NCBI RefSeq assembly: GCF_007752135.1 | Contig: NZ_CP036298.1 | Coordinates: 4,278,001 to 4,342,000 of the forward strand | DNA: 64,000 nucleotides | Source: Aureliella helgolandensis | GTDB taxonomy: Bacteria > Planctomycetota > Planctomycetia > Pirellulales > Pirellulaceae | Direction of reading: 5' to 3' | Position numbers and translations under genes: made by a program | Shown: one piece after another, positions 44,213-54,376 of the stretch | Layout: each line of letters starts with the position of its first letter | How positions within the stretch are numbered: the stretch's first letter is position 1 | Notes under the pieces: model-generated | Told to the model about the DNA's origin: nothing | Databases searched by the model: none | What the model saw: the letters and a program-made list of their open reading frames with translations, nothing else

Positions 44213-45724
44213 ATGCGACGCATCCGCTGTATGATCCCCCCCGCTGCAGCACAACTCGGCTGGTTTGGAATTTTCTGTTGGGGATTGTTCACGTCCAGCC
44301 TTAGTTTGCTTGCCAACCCGCAGGATGCCCCTGCGGCAGACAGAGAAGATCAGGACGCGGCATCCCCGCAGAGCCCCAATATTGTGCTGGTCATGGCCGA
44401 CGATCAGGGGTGGGGGGAAACGAGTTACAACCATCATCCCCGCCTGAAAACTCCCAATCTCGACCAAATGGCGGCGGCGGGCGCACGTTTCGACCGCTTC
44501 TATGCGGGTGCTCCTGTCTGTTCGCCAACGCGTGCGAGCGTTCTGACCGGCCGCTCCAACCGCCGAACGGGAGTGGAATCGCATGGTTACGCTCTACGCT
44601 TGCAGGAACGCACCTTACCCCAAGCGTTGCAAGCAGCCGGGTACAGTACTGGGCATTTCGGCAAATGGCATCTCAACGGACTGCGTGGACCGGGAGTCCC
44701 CATCTTAAGCAGCGACAGCCACCATCCCGGAAATTTTGGATTTGACCACTGGCTCTCCGTTACCAACTTCTTCGATCGCAATCCGCTACTGAGTCGTGAC
44801 GGGCGCATCGAGGACTTCCGTGGTGATTCGTCGGAGATTGTCGTAGAGGAGGCACTCCAATTCATCGCGGGCCAGGCAGCACGAAAACGACCTTCATTTA
44901 CAGTGATTTGGTTCGGTTCGCCGCACTCTCCCTTCGTAGCCTTAGATGCCGACACCGAACCGTTCATGGACCTCAACGAAACATCGCGGAACCACTATGG
45001 AGAATTGGTTGCCCTGGACCGCAGTATCGGGCGTCTGCGAGCCGAACTTCGCAGCCTGGGCATCGAGCGCGAAACGCTAGTTTGGTACTGCAGCGACAAC
45101 GGAGGATTACCGAAGATTACGCCTGAGACCGTCGGAGGGCTGCGTGGTTTCAAAGGACAGTTGTACGAGGGAGGTGTGCGCGTTCCAGCAATCGTCGAAT
45201 GGCCAAGCCACATTGAACCTACTCGCATCGCCAAGTTCCCTGCCTGTGTGATGGATATGGTACCGACCCTGGTAGAACTGGTTGGTGCCCAAGCCGACTC
45301 TCTCTTAGGCGTTCAAGATGGTACAAGTCTATGGCCAATCCTGCGCGGAGCCACCGAGCGACGCAATAAGGTGATCCCTTTTAGCTACCAAGATGAGTTC
45401 GCCATTATCGATAACGAATTCAAATTGCTACAACTGGGCAAGGCTTCGAAACACTACGAGCTGTACAATCTGGAACAAGACCCTGGAGAGAGCGAGGATC
45501 TCTTCGAAGCCAATCCGAGCATAGCCCGGCGCATGCTGGTTGACATGCAAGCTTGGCAAACCAGCCTCAACCGCAGCCTCTCCGGCTTGGATTACCCCGA
45601 ACAGTCGGTCAATGCGGAGAATCCGGAACCGAGCCGCTGGGAGACTCAGGAGCGTTATCAGCCCTATCTAAAGAGTTGGGGCCAACGTCCTGAATACCAA
45701 TCAGTATTGAACGGAAGGGATTGA
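44213..45724 (+). CDS. Sulfatase with CSPTR formylglycine motif
   Basis: A 503-residue secreted sulfatase. After an N-terminal hydrophobic leader come NIVLVMADDQGWG (metal ligands Asp63 and Asp64) and CSPTRASVLTGR, where Cys103 would be converted to formylglycine. Later YCSDNGG and GGVRVPAIVEWP blocks are typical. It hydrolyses sulfate esters, probably of polysaccharides. ATG 44213 gives a better leader than TTG 44198. No formylglycine-generating enzyme gene is nearby. A small hairpin ATGCC-ACGC-GGCAT lies just after the stop (45731-45744). Confidence 0.93.
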   Translation: MRRIRCMIPPAAAQLGWFGIFCWGLFTSSLSLLANPQDAPAADREDQDAASPQSPNIVLVMADDQGWGETSYNHHPRLKTPNLDQMAAAGARFDRFYAGAPVCSPTRASVLTGRSNRRTGVESHGYALRLQERTLPQALQAAGYSTGHFGKWHLNGLRGPGVPILSSDSHHPGNFGFDHWLSVTNFFDRNPLLSRDGRIEDFRGDSSEIVVEEALQFIAGQAARKRPSFTVIWFGSPHSPFVALDADTEPFMDLNETSRNHYGELVALDRSIGRLRAELRSLGIERETLVWYCSDNGGLPKITPETVGGLRGFKGQLYEGGVRVPAIVEWPSHIEPTRIAKFPACVMDMVPTLVELVGAQADSLLGVQDGTSLWPILRGATERRNKVIPFSYQDEFAIIDNEFKLLQLGKASKHYELYNLEQDPGESEDLFEANPSIARRMLVDMQAWQTSLNRSLSGLDYPEQSVNAENPEPSRWETQERYQPYLKSWGQRPEYQSVLNGRD

Positions 45725-45730
45725 AGCGGG

Positions 45731-45744
45731 ATGCCACGCGGCAT
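45731..45744. terminator. Small hairpin between convergent genes
   Basis: ATGCC-ACGC-GGCAT, 7 nt after the sulfatase stop, with the TPR-like gene converging. Five base pairs and no T-run make it a weak terminator candidate. Confidence 0.3.
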
Positions 45745-45886
45745 ATCGCCATCAGGGCAGACACTTGCGACTCGAACCGCCTCGTGTTGAAGCGTCGAAC
45801 CGGGGCCATGCCACCCAGTGTTGGAACGCTAATGCATTTTTCTGATTCGAGCCGAGCTCATACAGGTTCCTGAAGCCAGCACACCT

Positions 45887-47191
45887 CTAGAGGCTACTCC
45901 CGTATGCGACCATCGCTTTGCGAAGGATGCGTTCCCCAATTTCAGCCGGGATCGCTGTGGCCCGGTTTCGCAAATTGCGTTGGTCAAGCGCATCGTTCAG
46001 CTTCAGTTCAGCAGCCTGAAGCCTCGTTCGAGCTAGATCCGACTGACCAGCAAACCGACAGGCCAACGAGACGAACAGGTCATCACAATAGGTCGCCTCA
46101 TCCTCCGGCAGAGGTTCAGCCGCCAGGCTAGCATCCCCATTGCGAGTTTCAATCCACGTCAGCACGCGATGGTAGCCACGGTAGTTTTCGGGTTGCAGCC
46201 CTGCCAAACTGGAGAGCCGGTTGGAGACCTCGGTTCTCGAATCTGCCGGAGCGTGTAGCAACCAACAAGTCAGCAGCAAACTCCACAGATCGCTATGCGG
46301 ATCCGCAACTTTTTGGTGCGACAACAGCTGACCGGCTCGCGGATATTGCTTGGCTCCTAAGTAGAGCGCAGTTAGCAGCAACCGACTGCTTTCCGTTTGA
46401 AAGTTCGGCTCGCGATGCACTGCATTTTGAAGTGTTGCAATCGCCTCGTTGTATGCTGCTGCATCCGTCTGGCCTTGTATTTCGATCAGTAGGTCTTCCC
46501 ACAAGACCTTGTTAGACGGGAAGGCGGCAGGTGGATCTATGGGGCGTGGGAACGACTGCCCAAGCTCATTCCGCAATGCGGAACTCACCGGAGGCGGCGC
46601 CACACTCGCAACCGGACTAGAAGGAGCACCGTTCAACTCGCCAATCCGACTTGTCGGACTGGGTTCTGTAGGGCGGGAGTCGGGCGCCGACGCATTGCGG
46701 CCACCGATAGCGGTGGAACGGTCGCTTGCAGTCTCAATTGCTGCAGCATTGAAATCGTCGGCCGAGACCTCTTGGTCGTCACTATCGACTTCGTCCCACG
46801 GACGCGCATCCAAGCGCTCAGCCGCGTCGGCGGATGCCAAGCCGGTCAAATGGGCCACCGGCGCTCGCTTTCGAGCGGGTTGGATGTAGTCCTTGGCGAA
46901 GTAAACGCCGGCCACAAAAATCCCCATGCCCAGCGTCGTAAGGGTCGCAATTCGCCAATTGTGCCGGAACCACAGGATAGGAATTTCGACCAGGACGAGA
47001 ACGCTGCCGAAGAAGTGCAGCACAGAACGTTGAAACGTACGTCGACTCGTTCGCATCCTCCGCATCAGGTAGGCACCCAGCCACTCATCCTGACTTAAGC
47101 TCGCGTGTACCGCGTCGTAGTAATCCGACTCACGCTCTCGACGGCTCGACTTCCCACTCCCACGCTCGCTACGACGACTTGGTTTTTCCAT
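45887..47191 (-). CDS. Membrane protein with TPR-like C-terminal domain
   Basis: A 434-residue protein. A basic Ser/Arg-rich N-terminus precedes two close membrane helices (about 60-110: VLHFFGSVLVLVEIPILWF and IATLTTLGMGIFVAGVYF). A long linker rich in Ser, Pro and Ala follows. The C-terminal part (about 245-430) looks like helical TPR-type repeats (YNEAIATLQNAVHREPNF, LGAKQYPRAGQLLSH), a protein-protein binding fold. ATG 47191 is preferred over GTG 47218. Partner and role are unknown. Confidence 0.78.
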   Translation of the reverse strand: MEKPSRRSERGSGKSSRRERESDYYDAVHASLSQDEWLGAYLMRRMRTSRRTFQRSVLHFFGSVLVLVEIPILWFRHNWRIATLTTLGMGIFVAGVYFAKDYIQPARKRAPVAHLTGLASADAAERLDARPWDEVDSDDQEVSADDFNAAAIETASDRSTAIGGRNASAPDSRPTEPSPTSRIGELNGAPSSPVASVAPPPVSSALRNELGQSFPRPIDPPAAFPSNKVLWEDLLIEIQGQTDAAAYNEAIATLQNAVHREPNFQTESSRLLLTALYLGAKQYPRAGQLLSHQKVADPHSDLWSLLLTCWLLHAPADSRTEVSNRLSSLAGLQPENYRGYHRVLTWIETRNGDASLAAEPLPEDEATYCDDLFVSLACRFAGQSDLARTRLQAAELKLNDALDQRNLRNRATAIPAEIGERILRKAMVAYGSSL

Positions 47192-48280
47192 ACTACCACA
47201 CGCTAAAGAACTGGGCACACGCTAATGAACAGGGAGCGAACTGCCAACCAACGGAATTGAAAAGCTGCACTGTTGTTGGCGGCTGGGCATCCTTTGCCTC
47301 CGGTCAATGAACTGTAGCACTCTAGCATTGAGCAGTGAATAGGCGCACCGCACATTTTCTAGGGCGGCCTCGCGAATGCCCTGGACTCAGCGCTTCGGAG
47401 GGCTGTATCGAATGCGGGACATCTAGATGCTAATTGATGGATGAAAAGGTTACAAACGCCTCATTGGAGAAAAGCCGTAAACGAAGCTGATTTCTTAACA
47501 ATGCGCGGCATAAATACCCCGCCTAGGGCAAGCAGTCCGACGAAAAATCGGGTGTAGCACTTCATCGATACAACCTTCGGCGCAGTGCAGCTCGCACAAA
47601 ACGATAGTTCAGCGACTCGAAATGATAGGCGTCTGCGGGGAGAGACGCCGCGTCGCATTGGCCCGAAGAGCGGCCACGTGCATTCGCATCTTTCAGATCG
47701 CCAGCGCCCATCGGACGGAATAATTTGTCGGGGGTCCCAGGCGGTAGCACGCATCAGTATGTGGCGAAGCCAAGAGCCCCAATCGCGATTCGACCACTGC
47801 AGCGGCGGCCAAGGTGCCTGGGACACGCACAGCTCCTACAGGGGGTTCGACCTTGCCATCGGGTCTGGCGGCGTATCTCGGGAACTAGCTGTCTGAGCAC
47901 ATGCGGGCTTCCCTGCGTGCTCCCACGGATGGCGGTGGCGCCACAGTCGCTGTAGCCGTCAAGGTCCACCCACCAAGCTCGGATTCTATCGATCAAGCGG
48001 AATGCTCACCTGAAAATCTTAGAGCGAATTTTTGACTGATAACTTCCCGCGACCTATAGTTCCTCGGGCCGACTTCGTGCATGGATGGTAGCACGTCATA
48101 GGAACCCGGGTGGGACTCTTGTTTAGGGGGCCAACTCGGTTCGGACTGGCTGCGAGGTGCCTGCCCAAATGCGACTTCCCTGTCCCCCGCGAGCACGAAC
48201 GAACGCATTCGTTCCTGGCGGCATTTTGCAGGAATCGCTTTTCCATGTTGCCACGAAGTCAACCCTTTGGAAGCGAGCGA
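47192..48280. other. Long gap between divergent genes
   Basis: More than 1 kb between the TPR-like gene and the S41 protease gene. It holds one possible 34-codon frame (given separately) and several short minus-strand frames between about 47560 and 47996 that change frame and look like non-coding or decayed sequence. No tRNA or repeat is seen. Confidence 0.45.
47461..47565 (-). CDS. Possible 34-residue membrane peptide
   Basis: From ATG 47565 a frame encodes 34 residues: a basic start (MKCYTRFF), a hydrophobic stretch (VGLLALGGVF) and a basic tail. AAGG 8 nt before the ATG is a fair ribosome site. It could be a small membrane protein or a chance frame. No family is recognised. Confidence 0.25.
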   Translation of the reverse strand: MKCYTRFFVGLLALGGVFMPRIVKKSASFTAFLQ

Positions 48281-49948
48281 ATGACTTTCATTGTTCGAAG
48301 CACCCTATTTTCAGTGATGGTGTCGTGCTGTGTACCCGCATTTCACGCTCACGCTCAAGGCCCAGCGCCTCAAGTCCGTCCAGCGCAAGACGTGGATCAA
48401 CTGATTCGCGCTGGGATTGAGTTTGAAAAGCAACGAGACTGGATCAAAGCGATTCAGCACTATGAGGCGGCGCACCGCTCCTATCTCGAAAACGCTGACA
48501 TCAGTCGTCGCTTGCTAATCTGCCGACTGCACTATGATGTAATCCGGCGATGCAACGACGGTTCCATTTCCAATATTATCAACCGGGTATCGGTGGCAGA
48601 TGCACTGGAACTCTATTCAGAAGTTCTAGCGAGATTGGAGACGAGCTACGTAGAGCCGGTGAATCTCAATGAATTGATTCGTGGCGGTACCGCCTATTTG
48701 GAAGTCGCTTTGACGGAGCCCGGATTCGTCGAACGCTACTTGGCAGCGCAGTCACCTGAGCAAATCGAGTTCTTTCGAACCTCTATCCATAAGCAAACAC
48801 TCGCCAATCGTATCACCACCCATGCCGACGCACGCAATGTTGTCGCCGAGGCCGCCCGCACTGCCCAGCAACAACTGCGAATTCCACCGGCAGCGACTGT
48901 CATGCAGTTTGTGTTCGGTGCTATAGGACTGCTCGACCCCTACTCTTCGTTCCTGTCTTCCTCGGAACTTGGAGAAGTGGAATCCCAAATTGAGGGCAAT
49001 TTTGTAGGCCTCGGTATTGCTCTGCAGCCTCACGAAGTTCCCTTGCGAGTTCTCTCGGTAATTCCTGGCGGTCCTGCCTTGGAAGCTGGCATGCAACCGG
49101 GGGATTTAATCCTCAAGATTGACTCAGTCGTGTGTGAAGACGTGGGCGCTGAAAAGGCTGCCGACCTCCTCCGCGGCCCCGATCAATCGGAGGTCCGGTT
49201 GGTCATGCGTCGCACCACTGGTGAAGTTTTCGAACGAACCGTTGCACGTCGTCGTGTGGAAGTACCTAGCGTCGAAGATGTTCAGATCATCGAGCCGAAC
49301 GAGGGAATCGCCTACCTGAAAATCAGTAGCTTTCAGAAGACAACAGCACCGGAACTCGACGAAGCTCTGTGGAATATGCACCGTGCCGGCATGCGAAGCT
49401 TGATTATCGATGTGCGTGGGAATCCAGGAGGATGGCTCGACGCATCGGTCGCAGTTGCGGATCGCTTTTTAGCCGAAGGCAGTATTGTCAGCACTCGCGG
49501 TAAAAACGGTATCGAAAACCAAAACTACTCAGCTACTCGCGGAGGAACTTGGCAGGTTCCCTTGGTCGTGCTAATCGACCATGACAGTGCGAGTGCCAGC
49601 GAAATCCTAGCAGGTGCCATCGCTGACAATCGCCGCGGCGTCGTGGTAGGAGAAACTTCCTACGGCAAAGGCAGCGTGCAGGGCTTATTCCACACCAAGG
49701 CACTGTCGAGTGGAATTCGTTTGACCGTGTCCAAATTTTACTCGCCAAGCGGACGAGCGATTAGTGACCAAGGTGTTCGACCGACCGTTGCGATCGATGC
49801 CAGCAACAGTGAGGAAGTCCGGTTCGTCGCCAAGCCTGCCGAGGGGCATGTGGCTCTTCCGCCCACCTCGACAACCGATCGAACTCTGCATGCAGGGATT
49901 GAACAGGCACGACGTCAAATTCTGACCGCCCAGGTGACCCGCAACTAA
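48281..49948 (+). CDS. S41 family C-terminal processing protease with PDZ domain
   Basis: A 555-residue exported serine protease. After a signal peptide (RSTLFSVMVSCCVPAFHAHA) comes a helical N-terminal region, a PDZ domain (FVGLGIALQPHEVPLRVLSV, then GMQPGDLILKIDSV) and the S41 catalytic domain. Ser440 in SASASEI and Lys463 in YGKGSVQ form the Ser/Lys dyad. Such proteases cut proteins by their C-termini in the periplasm. ATG 48281 with GGAAG 7 nt upstream fits the leader; earlier ATGs at 48245 and 48110 give no proper leader. Its stop overlaps that of the convergent PSD1 gene by 4 bp. Confidence 0.92.
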   Translation: MTFIVRSTLFSVMVSCCVPAFHAHAQGPAPQVRPAQDVDQLIRAGIEFEKQRDWIKAIQHYEAAHRSYLENADISRRLLICRLHYDVIRRCNDGSISNIINRVSVADALELYSEVLARLETSYVEPVNLNELIRGGTAYLEVALTEPGFVERYLAAQSPEQIEFFRTSIHKQTLANRITTHADARNVVAEAARTAQQQLRIPPAATVMQFVFGAIGLLDPYSSFLSSSELGEVESQIEGNFVGLGIALQPHEVPLRVLSVIPGGPALEAGMQPGDLILKIDSVVCEDVGAEKAADLLRGPDQSEVRLVMRRTTGEVFERTVARRRVEVPSVEDVQIIEPNEGIAYLKISSFQKTTAPELDEALWNMHRAGMRSLIIDVRGNPGGWLDASVAVADRFLAEGSIVSTRGKNGIENQNYSATRGGTWQVPLVVLIDHDSASASEILAGAIADNRRGVVVGETSYGKGSVQGLFHTKALSSGIRLTVSKFYSPSGRAISDQGVRPTVAIDASNSEEVRFVAKPAEGHVALPPTSTTDRTLHAGIEQARRQILTAQVTRN

Positions 49949-52665
49949 TCCACGAATGCAAGCTCGTTCGTGGTTAACAGGGCCTGGACCAAGAGGGCCC
50001 AAGGATTCATCGGAGTTTTGGGCGGCTGCGGGACTCCCGCTTCCGATCGAAACTCCTTGGGCGTCCCTTCACGGTACTGCACTGCCACCTTCCACTCGAA
50101 CGAATCGTGGTTGGGAGAGCTAATGCAATCGGTCACAAAATCGAGCACGGCGCCCTGCTCAACGTCGATCCCCTGAGCCCTAGTCGGCATCCGCTGGTTA
50201 AGGGCAGTCCACTGCTCGATGAGTTTCCCTCCGGAGAGCAGACTGGCGCGGACTCCGTCACCCTCCGCAGCGGGATGGTTCAAGTTGCCGCGGATGGAAA
50301 CCGTACCACTGCGTGGCGCGACCCACCGCCGGACGACCGCGAACTCTTGACTATTACCTGGGTGCCCTCCCAGTGCACTGAGCTTACACCAACCTAGCTT
50401 TGCATCTGGCAACTCGGCGCCACCCTGCCAGGTCTCTGCGATGAACATTGGCAAGCGAGTGAAGGACTGAAGTGTAGCATTAGACACATCGAACGGTCCG
50501 TAACCGTAGATCCAACGCTCCGCAAGTTCAGCGGGTGCCGCCTGTTCTGCCTGCTCGGTGAGTTCCACGGCCAGCTGAATTTCTTGCTCGGTGGCTGCTC
50601 GGCCGAGAATCTGCTGAAACAGCCGATTGGCCTTCTCGGCCGCGTCGACTTCCGCATCGCTGAACTCGGGCTGTTCACTTAAGCGGAGTGAGATTTCCGC
50701 AATAAAATCACTGTTCATCAAATACAATCCCTGTTGAGGCACACTGGTCTGTGGCCGCTTGGGAGTGTGTGTGTCGGGGCTCGCCATGTCAAAAGTGCGG
50801 AAGACACTGGGCAGATTCTGTCGATCAATATAGGAATAGACCGTTCTGCGGAGCGCTCCCGACAATTGGTCAATGGGAACCGCTTGACCGTAGAGTCTCT
50901 CGTCAAGGTTCCCCGTAACTTTAAGAAGTGTGTCACGCAGCGATTCGAAATCTAGCCGCTTTCGATTCATCCTCCAGTAAAGGCGATTGGCGGGATCCAC
51001 GTCCTTCCCTGGCTGAATCTCGAGGCTGCTCTGCTGGTAGGTTCTCGAGGAAACAATGTGTCGAATCAGCTGCTTGATGCTCCACTGGTTGGCAACAAAG
51101 GATTCAGCCAGCGAGTCGAGCAATTCGAGGTATTCCGGTTCAGTGCTGCGCGTCCCAAAATCGCTAGGCGTGTCTACTAACGGCGTTCCCATAAGTTGCA
51201 TCCAGACCCGATTCACCAACACGCGCGCGGTGAGAGGATTGGTGGGAGAAGCGATGGCCCGAGCCAAGTCCAGTCGACCACTTCCCTCGCCGAACGGGAC
51301 TTCGGAGGGGTTCAAAAGGCTCACGAACCGCCGCGAAACCACCTCGCCATTATTTCCAGGGACTCCACGCAAAAGCACATGCGCCGTCCGCTCTTTTTCG
51401 GAATCGGCTAACCGGTGAGGCCAGGGCTCTCCACCTGGTTCATCGGTATTCAGAAAGACAGCAAATAGGGAATAGTAGTCCTTCTGGGAGATGGGATCGT
51501 ACTTGTGATCATGACAACGTGCACAGGCGACGGTCATGCCCATCAAACCACGCGTTACGACGTCCAATCGGTCGTCAATAATGTCCAGCTTATTGTTAAG
51601 AAAGCGTCTGCCTAACGTGAGGAAACCAAGTGCCGGTAGATCAGCAGGGGATGCATCTGGAATTAAGTCCGCCGCGAGTTGGTAACGGATAAACGCGTCG
51701 TAAGGCATGTCTTGGTTCAGAGAACGGACTAGCCAATCTCGGTATTTATACGCCTCGGCATATTCGCGATCCTCCTGAAAGACATACCCTTTGTTATCTG
51801 CGTAACGCGATACATCCATCCAGTGTCTGGCCCAACGCTCACCGAACTGAGGCGAAGCCAGCAGTCGATCGACCGTCGGAAGCATATCCTGCCCGGCGAG
51901 CTGGCTCGCTTCAAACTCAGCAAACTGGTGCAGGTTCGGAGGAAGGCCAGTGAGGTCGTAGCTCAGCCGCCGTAGCAACGTTCTCGAGTCGGCTCTAGGA
52001 GAGAGCTGTAATCCTCGCGTCTCGAGCTTGGCAGACACAATCCGATCAATGGGATTCCCCGTGGCCGCATCCACCTCAGCCGACGTAGCATGCTCACCGC
52101 TACGCAGCGGCTGATATGCCCAGTGATTCTCAGCGGTGGATTTCTGAGGGCCTCCCGTCGCAACCGAACCCTGGAAGCTTGGCGGTACCTTTGCTCCAGT
52201 TGCAATCCATGAACGGAATACTTCAATGTCTTCTTCCGACAACTTCTCGCTGGGAGGCATCTGCAAATCGGTGTCCGCGTAGGTCAGTGCCTGAAACAGT
52301 AGGCTCGCCTCGGGCTTCCCAGCGACCAAGGACGGCCCGCGAGATCCACCCGCCGTCATTGCGGCCAAGGAATCGAGCATGAGCAAGCCCTCCGCTTCAT
52401 CGTAGGCGTGCGAGTGGCACTCCAAACAGTGGGCCTCCAGCAGTGGCTGGACTCGGTCGGTGAAGAGGGAAGTATCCTCAGCGTCTTGGGGTGCAACCTT
52501 GCTCTCGGATTCCTGAGCGCCAGTCATGCTTACGAATAGACAACAGGTGATAGCGACCGCCCCGATACAATGTATTAGGCCCCGCCCATCGACCGTGCTG
52601 CGGCCGCTTTCTTGAAGAAATGACGGAGTGAAGCAAACGTGAGCTGAACGTGTGCAAGGCGACAT
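49945..52665 (-). CDS. PSCyt1-DUF1549-DUF1553 planctomycete protein
   Basis: A secreted protein of about 906 residues with the planctomycete-specific order: cytochrome-like PSCyt1 domain with CLECH heme site (VQPLLEAHCLECHSHAYDEA), DUF1549 (LLRRLSYDLTGLPP) with a second CARCH site, and DUF1553 (NPLTARVLVNRVWMQLMG). Such proteins are thought to act at the cell surface in breakdown of complex carbohydrates; no activity is proven. The N-terminus is uncertain: ATG 52665 or ATG 52737, neither with a good ribosome site. The hydrophobic leader (LIHCIGAVAITCCLFVSM) lies unusually far, about 30 residues, from ATG 52665. Confidence 0.9.
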   Translation of the reverse strand: MSPCTRSAHVCFTPSFLQESGRSTVDGRGLIHCIGAVAITCCLFVSMTGAQESESKVAPQDAEDTSLFTDRVQPLLEAHCLECHSHAYDEAEGLLMLDSLAAMTAGGSRGPSLVAGKPEASLLFQALTYADTDLQMPPSEKLSEEDIEVFRSWIATGAKVPPSFQGSVATGGPQKSTAENHWAYQPLRSGEHATSAEVDAATGNPIDRIVSAKLETRGLQLSPRADSRTLLRRLSYDLTGLPPNLHQFAEFEASQLAGQDMLPTVDRLLASPQFGERWARHWMDVSRYADNKGYVFQEDREYAEAYKYRDWLVRSLNQDMPYDAFIRYQLAADLIPDASPADLPALGFLTLGRRFLNNKLDIIDDRLDVVTRGLMGMTVACARCHDHKYDPISQKDYYSLFAVFLNTDEPGGEPWPHRLADSEKERTAHVLLRGVPGNNGEVVSRRFVSLLNPSEVPFGEGSGRLDLARAIASPTNPLTARVLVNRVWMQLMGTPLVDTPSDFGTRSTEPEYLELLDSLAESFVANQWSIKQLIRHIVSSRTYQQSSLEIQPGKDVDPANRLYWRMNRKRLDFESLRDTLLKVTGNLDERLYGQAVPIDQLSGALRRTVYSYIDRQNLPSVFRTFDMASPDTHTPKRPQTSVPQQGLYLMNSDFIAEISLRLSEQPEFSDAEVDAAEKANRLFQQILGRAATEQEIQLAVELTEQAEQAAPAELAERWIYGYGPFDVSNATLQSFTRLPMFIAETWQGGAELPDAKLGWCKLSALGGHPGNSQEFAVVRRWVAPRSGTVSIRGNLNHPAAEGDGVRASLLSGGKLIEQWTALNQRMPTRAQGIDVEQGAVLDFVTDCISSPNHDSFEWKVAVQYREGTPKEFRSEAGVPQPPKTPMNPWALLVQALLTTNELAFVD

Positions 52666-52873
52666 GCGGGTACTTATTGGTGGGAGGGAAGGTGCGTTGG
52701 TGGCAACCGCGAAGGTAGGACATTCAAGTGGCGGCATCCCGGTCGTAAATGAAAGCTGGAGGCGCAGTTAGCTGCACCAGCCCGACCGGTGGTTGGGCGC
52801 GTGATAGCTGCCCGTGTGCATCAATTATCTTCCGAACTGGCTGGCAATACAAGCTGCTTTGGCAAGGCGACTG

Positions 52874-54340
52874 TTAGTCCTGCTGCAAACGTCCAGACAG
52901 TCTGGCAATCTCCTTTGCTTCCGCCTGGCGGCGATAGCGGGGATTCGGTTCGGTCGGTACAGGCGCCGAAGTTGCCACACGCCATGCGATTAACTTCTGA
53001 TGCAACTCGCGAGCCAGTGCGGGACGTTCGTTAACCTGATTGTGAGCCTCGCCAATATCGTCGCGCAGGTTAAACAGCTCAATTGCCCCATCTTCAAAAT
53101 ACTCGACCAACTTCCAATCTCCAAGACGGATCACACTGCAGGGGCGAGCACGAAAGAGGGGGTCGCGTTGTTCGTCACGACGCGAGTAGCTATCGAGGTA
53201 GGCAGGGAAGTGCCAGTAGAGTGGACGTTCTGGCAACTCCCGATCCTCGGCCAGTAGGGGCACTAGGCTAATTCCGTCCAACTGCGTGGGATCCGGCAAA
53301 GTAACCCCGGTCATCTCGCAGAAGGTCGGGTAAAGATCGATATTACAAACGGGAACATCAGAGGTTCGGCCCGCTAGGATTACGCCAGGCCACTTGATGA
53401 AAAACGGGACGCGCAGGCCACCTTCATAGTACGTTCCTTTGTAACCTTTGAGGGGATGCATATTGGTGGCCGGACCATAGCCACCGTTATCAGAAGAAAA
53501 GACGATGATCGTTCGCTCGGTCAACTGCAACCTATCAAGCGTTGCGATTAGCCGACCGACCCCATCATCCACGCTTTCAATCATTGCCGCCATCATGGCG
53601 TGATCATGAATTTCACCTTTCGGCTTTTCCAGATACTTAGCAACTTTACTCTGCTGAGCTTGGAGCGGCGTGTGGACGGCGAAATGCGACAGATAAAGCA
53701 GCCAAGGACGCGTTTGATTGGCTTCGATAAAGGAGACGGCTTCGTCCGTCAAACGGTCCGTCAGGTATTCCTCCTCGCCTGTGACTTCCAAGCCGGGGGC
53801 ATTGGGATGAGGTGGGAAATATCCCTTGGGCGGGCTGCCCGCATGCGTACCGCCAATGTTGACATCGAAACCATAATCCAGTGGATCTTGGCTTAAATGC
53901 CATTTGCCTAGGATGCCAGTTGCGTAGCCAGCCGACCGGATCCTCTCGGCCCAGGTGACGATTTCCGGTCTTAACGTATCGGTTCCTGGGATATGCCGAA
54001 GTCGACTGAACTTTGGGTTTCCACGCAGGCCCGTTCCCACGTTATAGATCTCGTGCCGCGGCGAATACGTCCCAGTCAGTAGGCAGGCGCGGGATGGTGC
54101 ACAATTGGCTGCCGCAGCGTATCCATTGCGGAAGACGACGGAATCGCTCGCAAGTCGATCGATGTGGGGCGTTTCATAGAAGTCGGTCCCCGTGAAACCA
54201 CAATCTCCAGCCCCCATGTCGTCGATATAGATGAACAGGATGTTGGGGCGGTCCGGCGGGGCCGCTCGGCAGGGAAGTAAGCTGAACGCGAGCCCAATGA
54301 CCAGGCCACTTAAACTCTTCGCGATCGTCGGCCAATGCAT
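52874..54340 (-). CDS. Sulfatase with CAPSR formylglycine motif
   Basis: A 488-residue secreted sulfatase with a signal peptide (LSGLVIGLAFSLLPCRA). Metal ligands lie in NILFIYIDDMG, and Cys80 in CAPSRACLLTG is the formylglycine site. FSSDNGG and GGLRVPFFIKWPG are typical C-terminal blocks. The substrate is unknown. It lies 209 bp upstream of the PSD1 gene on the same strand, and the small zinc-ribbon gene lies 36 bp upstream of it, so these genes may be expressed together. Confidence 0.93.
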   Translation of the reverse strand: MHWPTIAKSLSGLVIGLAFSLLPCRAAPPDRPNILFIYIDDMGAGDCGFTGTDFYETPHIDRLASDSVVFRNGYAAAANCAPSRACLLTGTYSPRHEIYNVGTGLRGNPKFSRLRHIPGTDTLRPEIVTWAERIRSAGYATGILGKWHLSQDPLDYGFDVNIGGTHAGSPPKGYFPPHPNAPGLEVTGEEEYLTDRLTDEAVSFIEANQTRPWLLYLSHFAVHTPLQAQQSKVAKYLEKPKGEIHDHAMMAAMIESVDDGVGRLIATLDRLQLTERTIIVFSSDNGGYGPATNMHPLKGYKGTYYEGGLRVPFFIKWPGVILAGRTSDVPVCNIDLYPTFCEMTGVTLPDPTQLDGISLVPLLAEDRELPERPLYWHFPAYLDSYSRRDEQRDPLFRARPCSVIRLGDWKLVEYFEDGAIELFNLRDDIGEAHNQVNERPALARELHQKLIAWRVATSAPVPTEPNPRYRRQAEAKEIARLSGRLQQD

Positions 54341-54376
54341 CAGTCGTCCCCCAAAATCCGCCAGTCAGGCCTGGCC

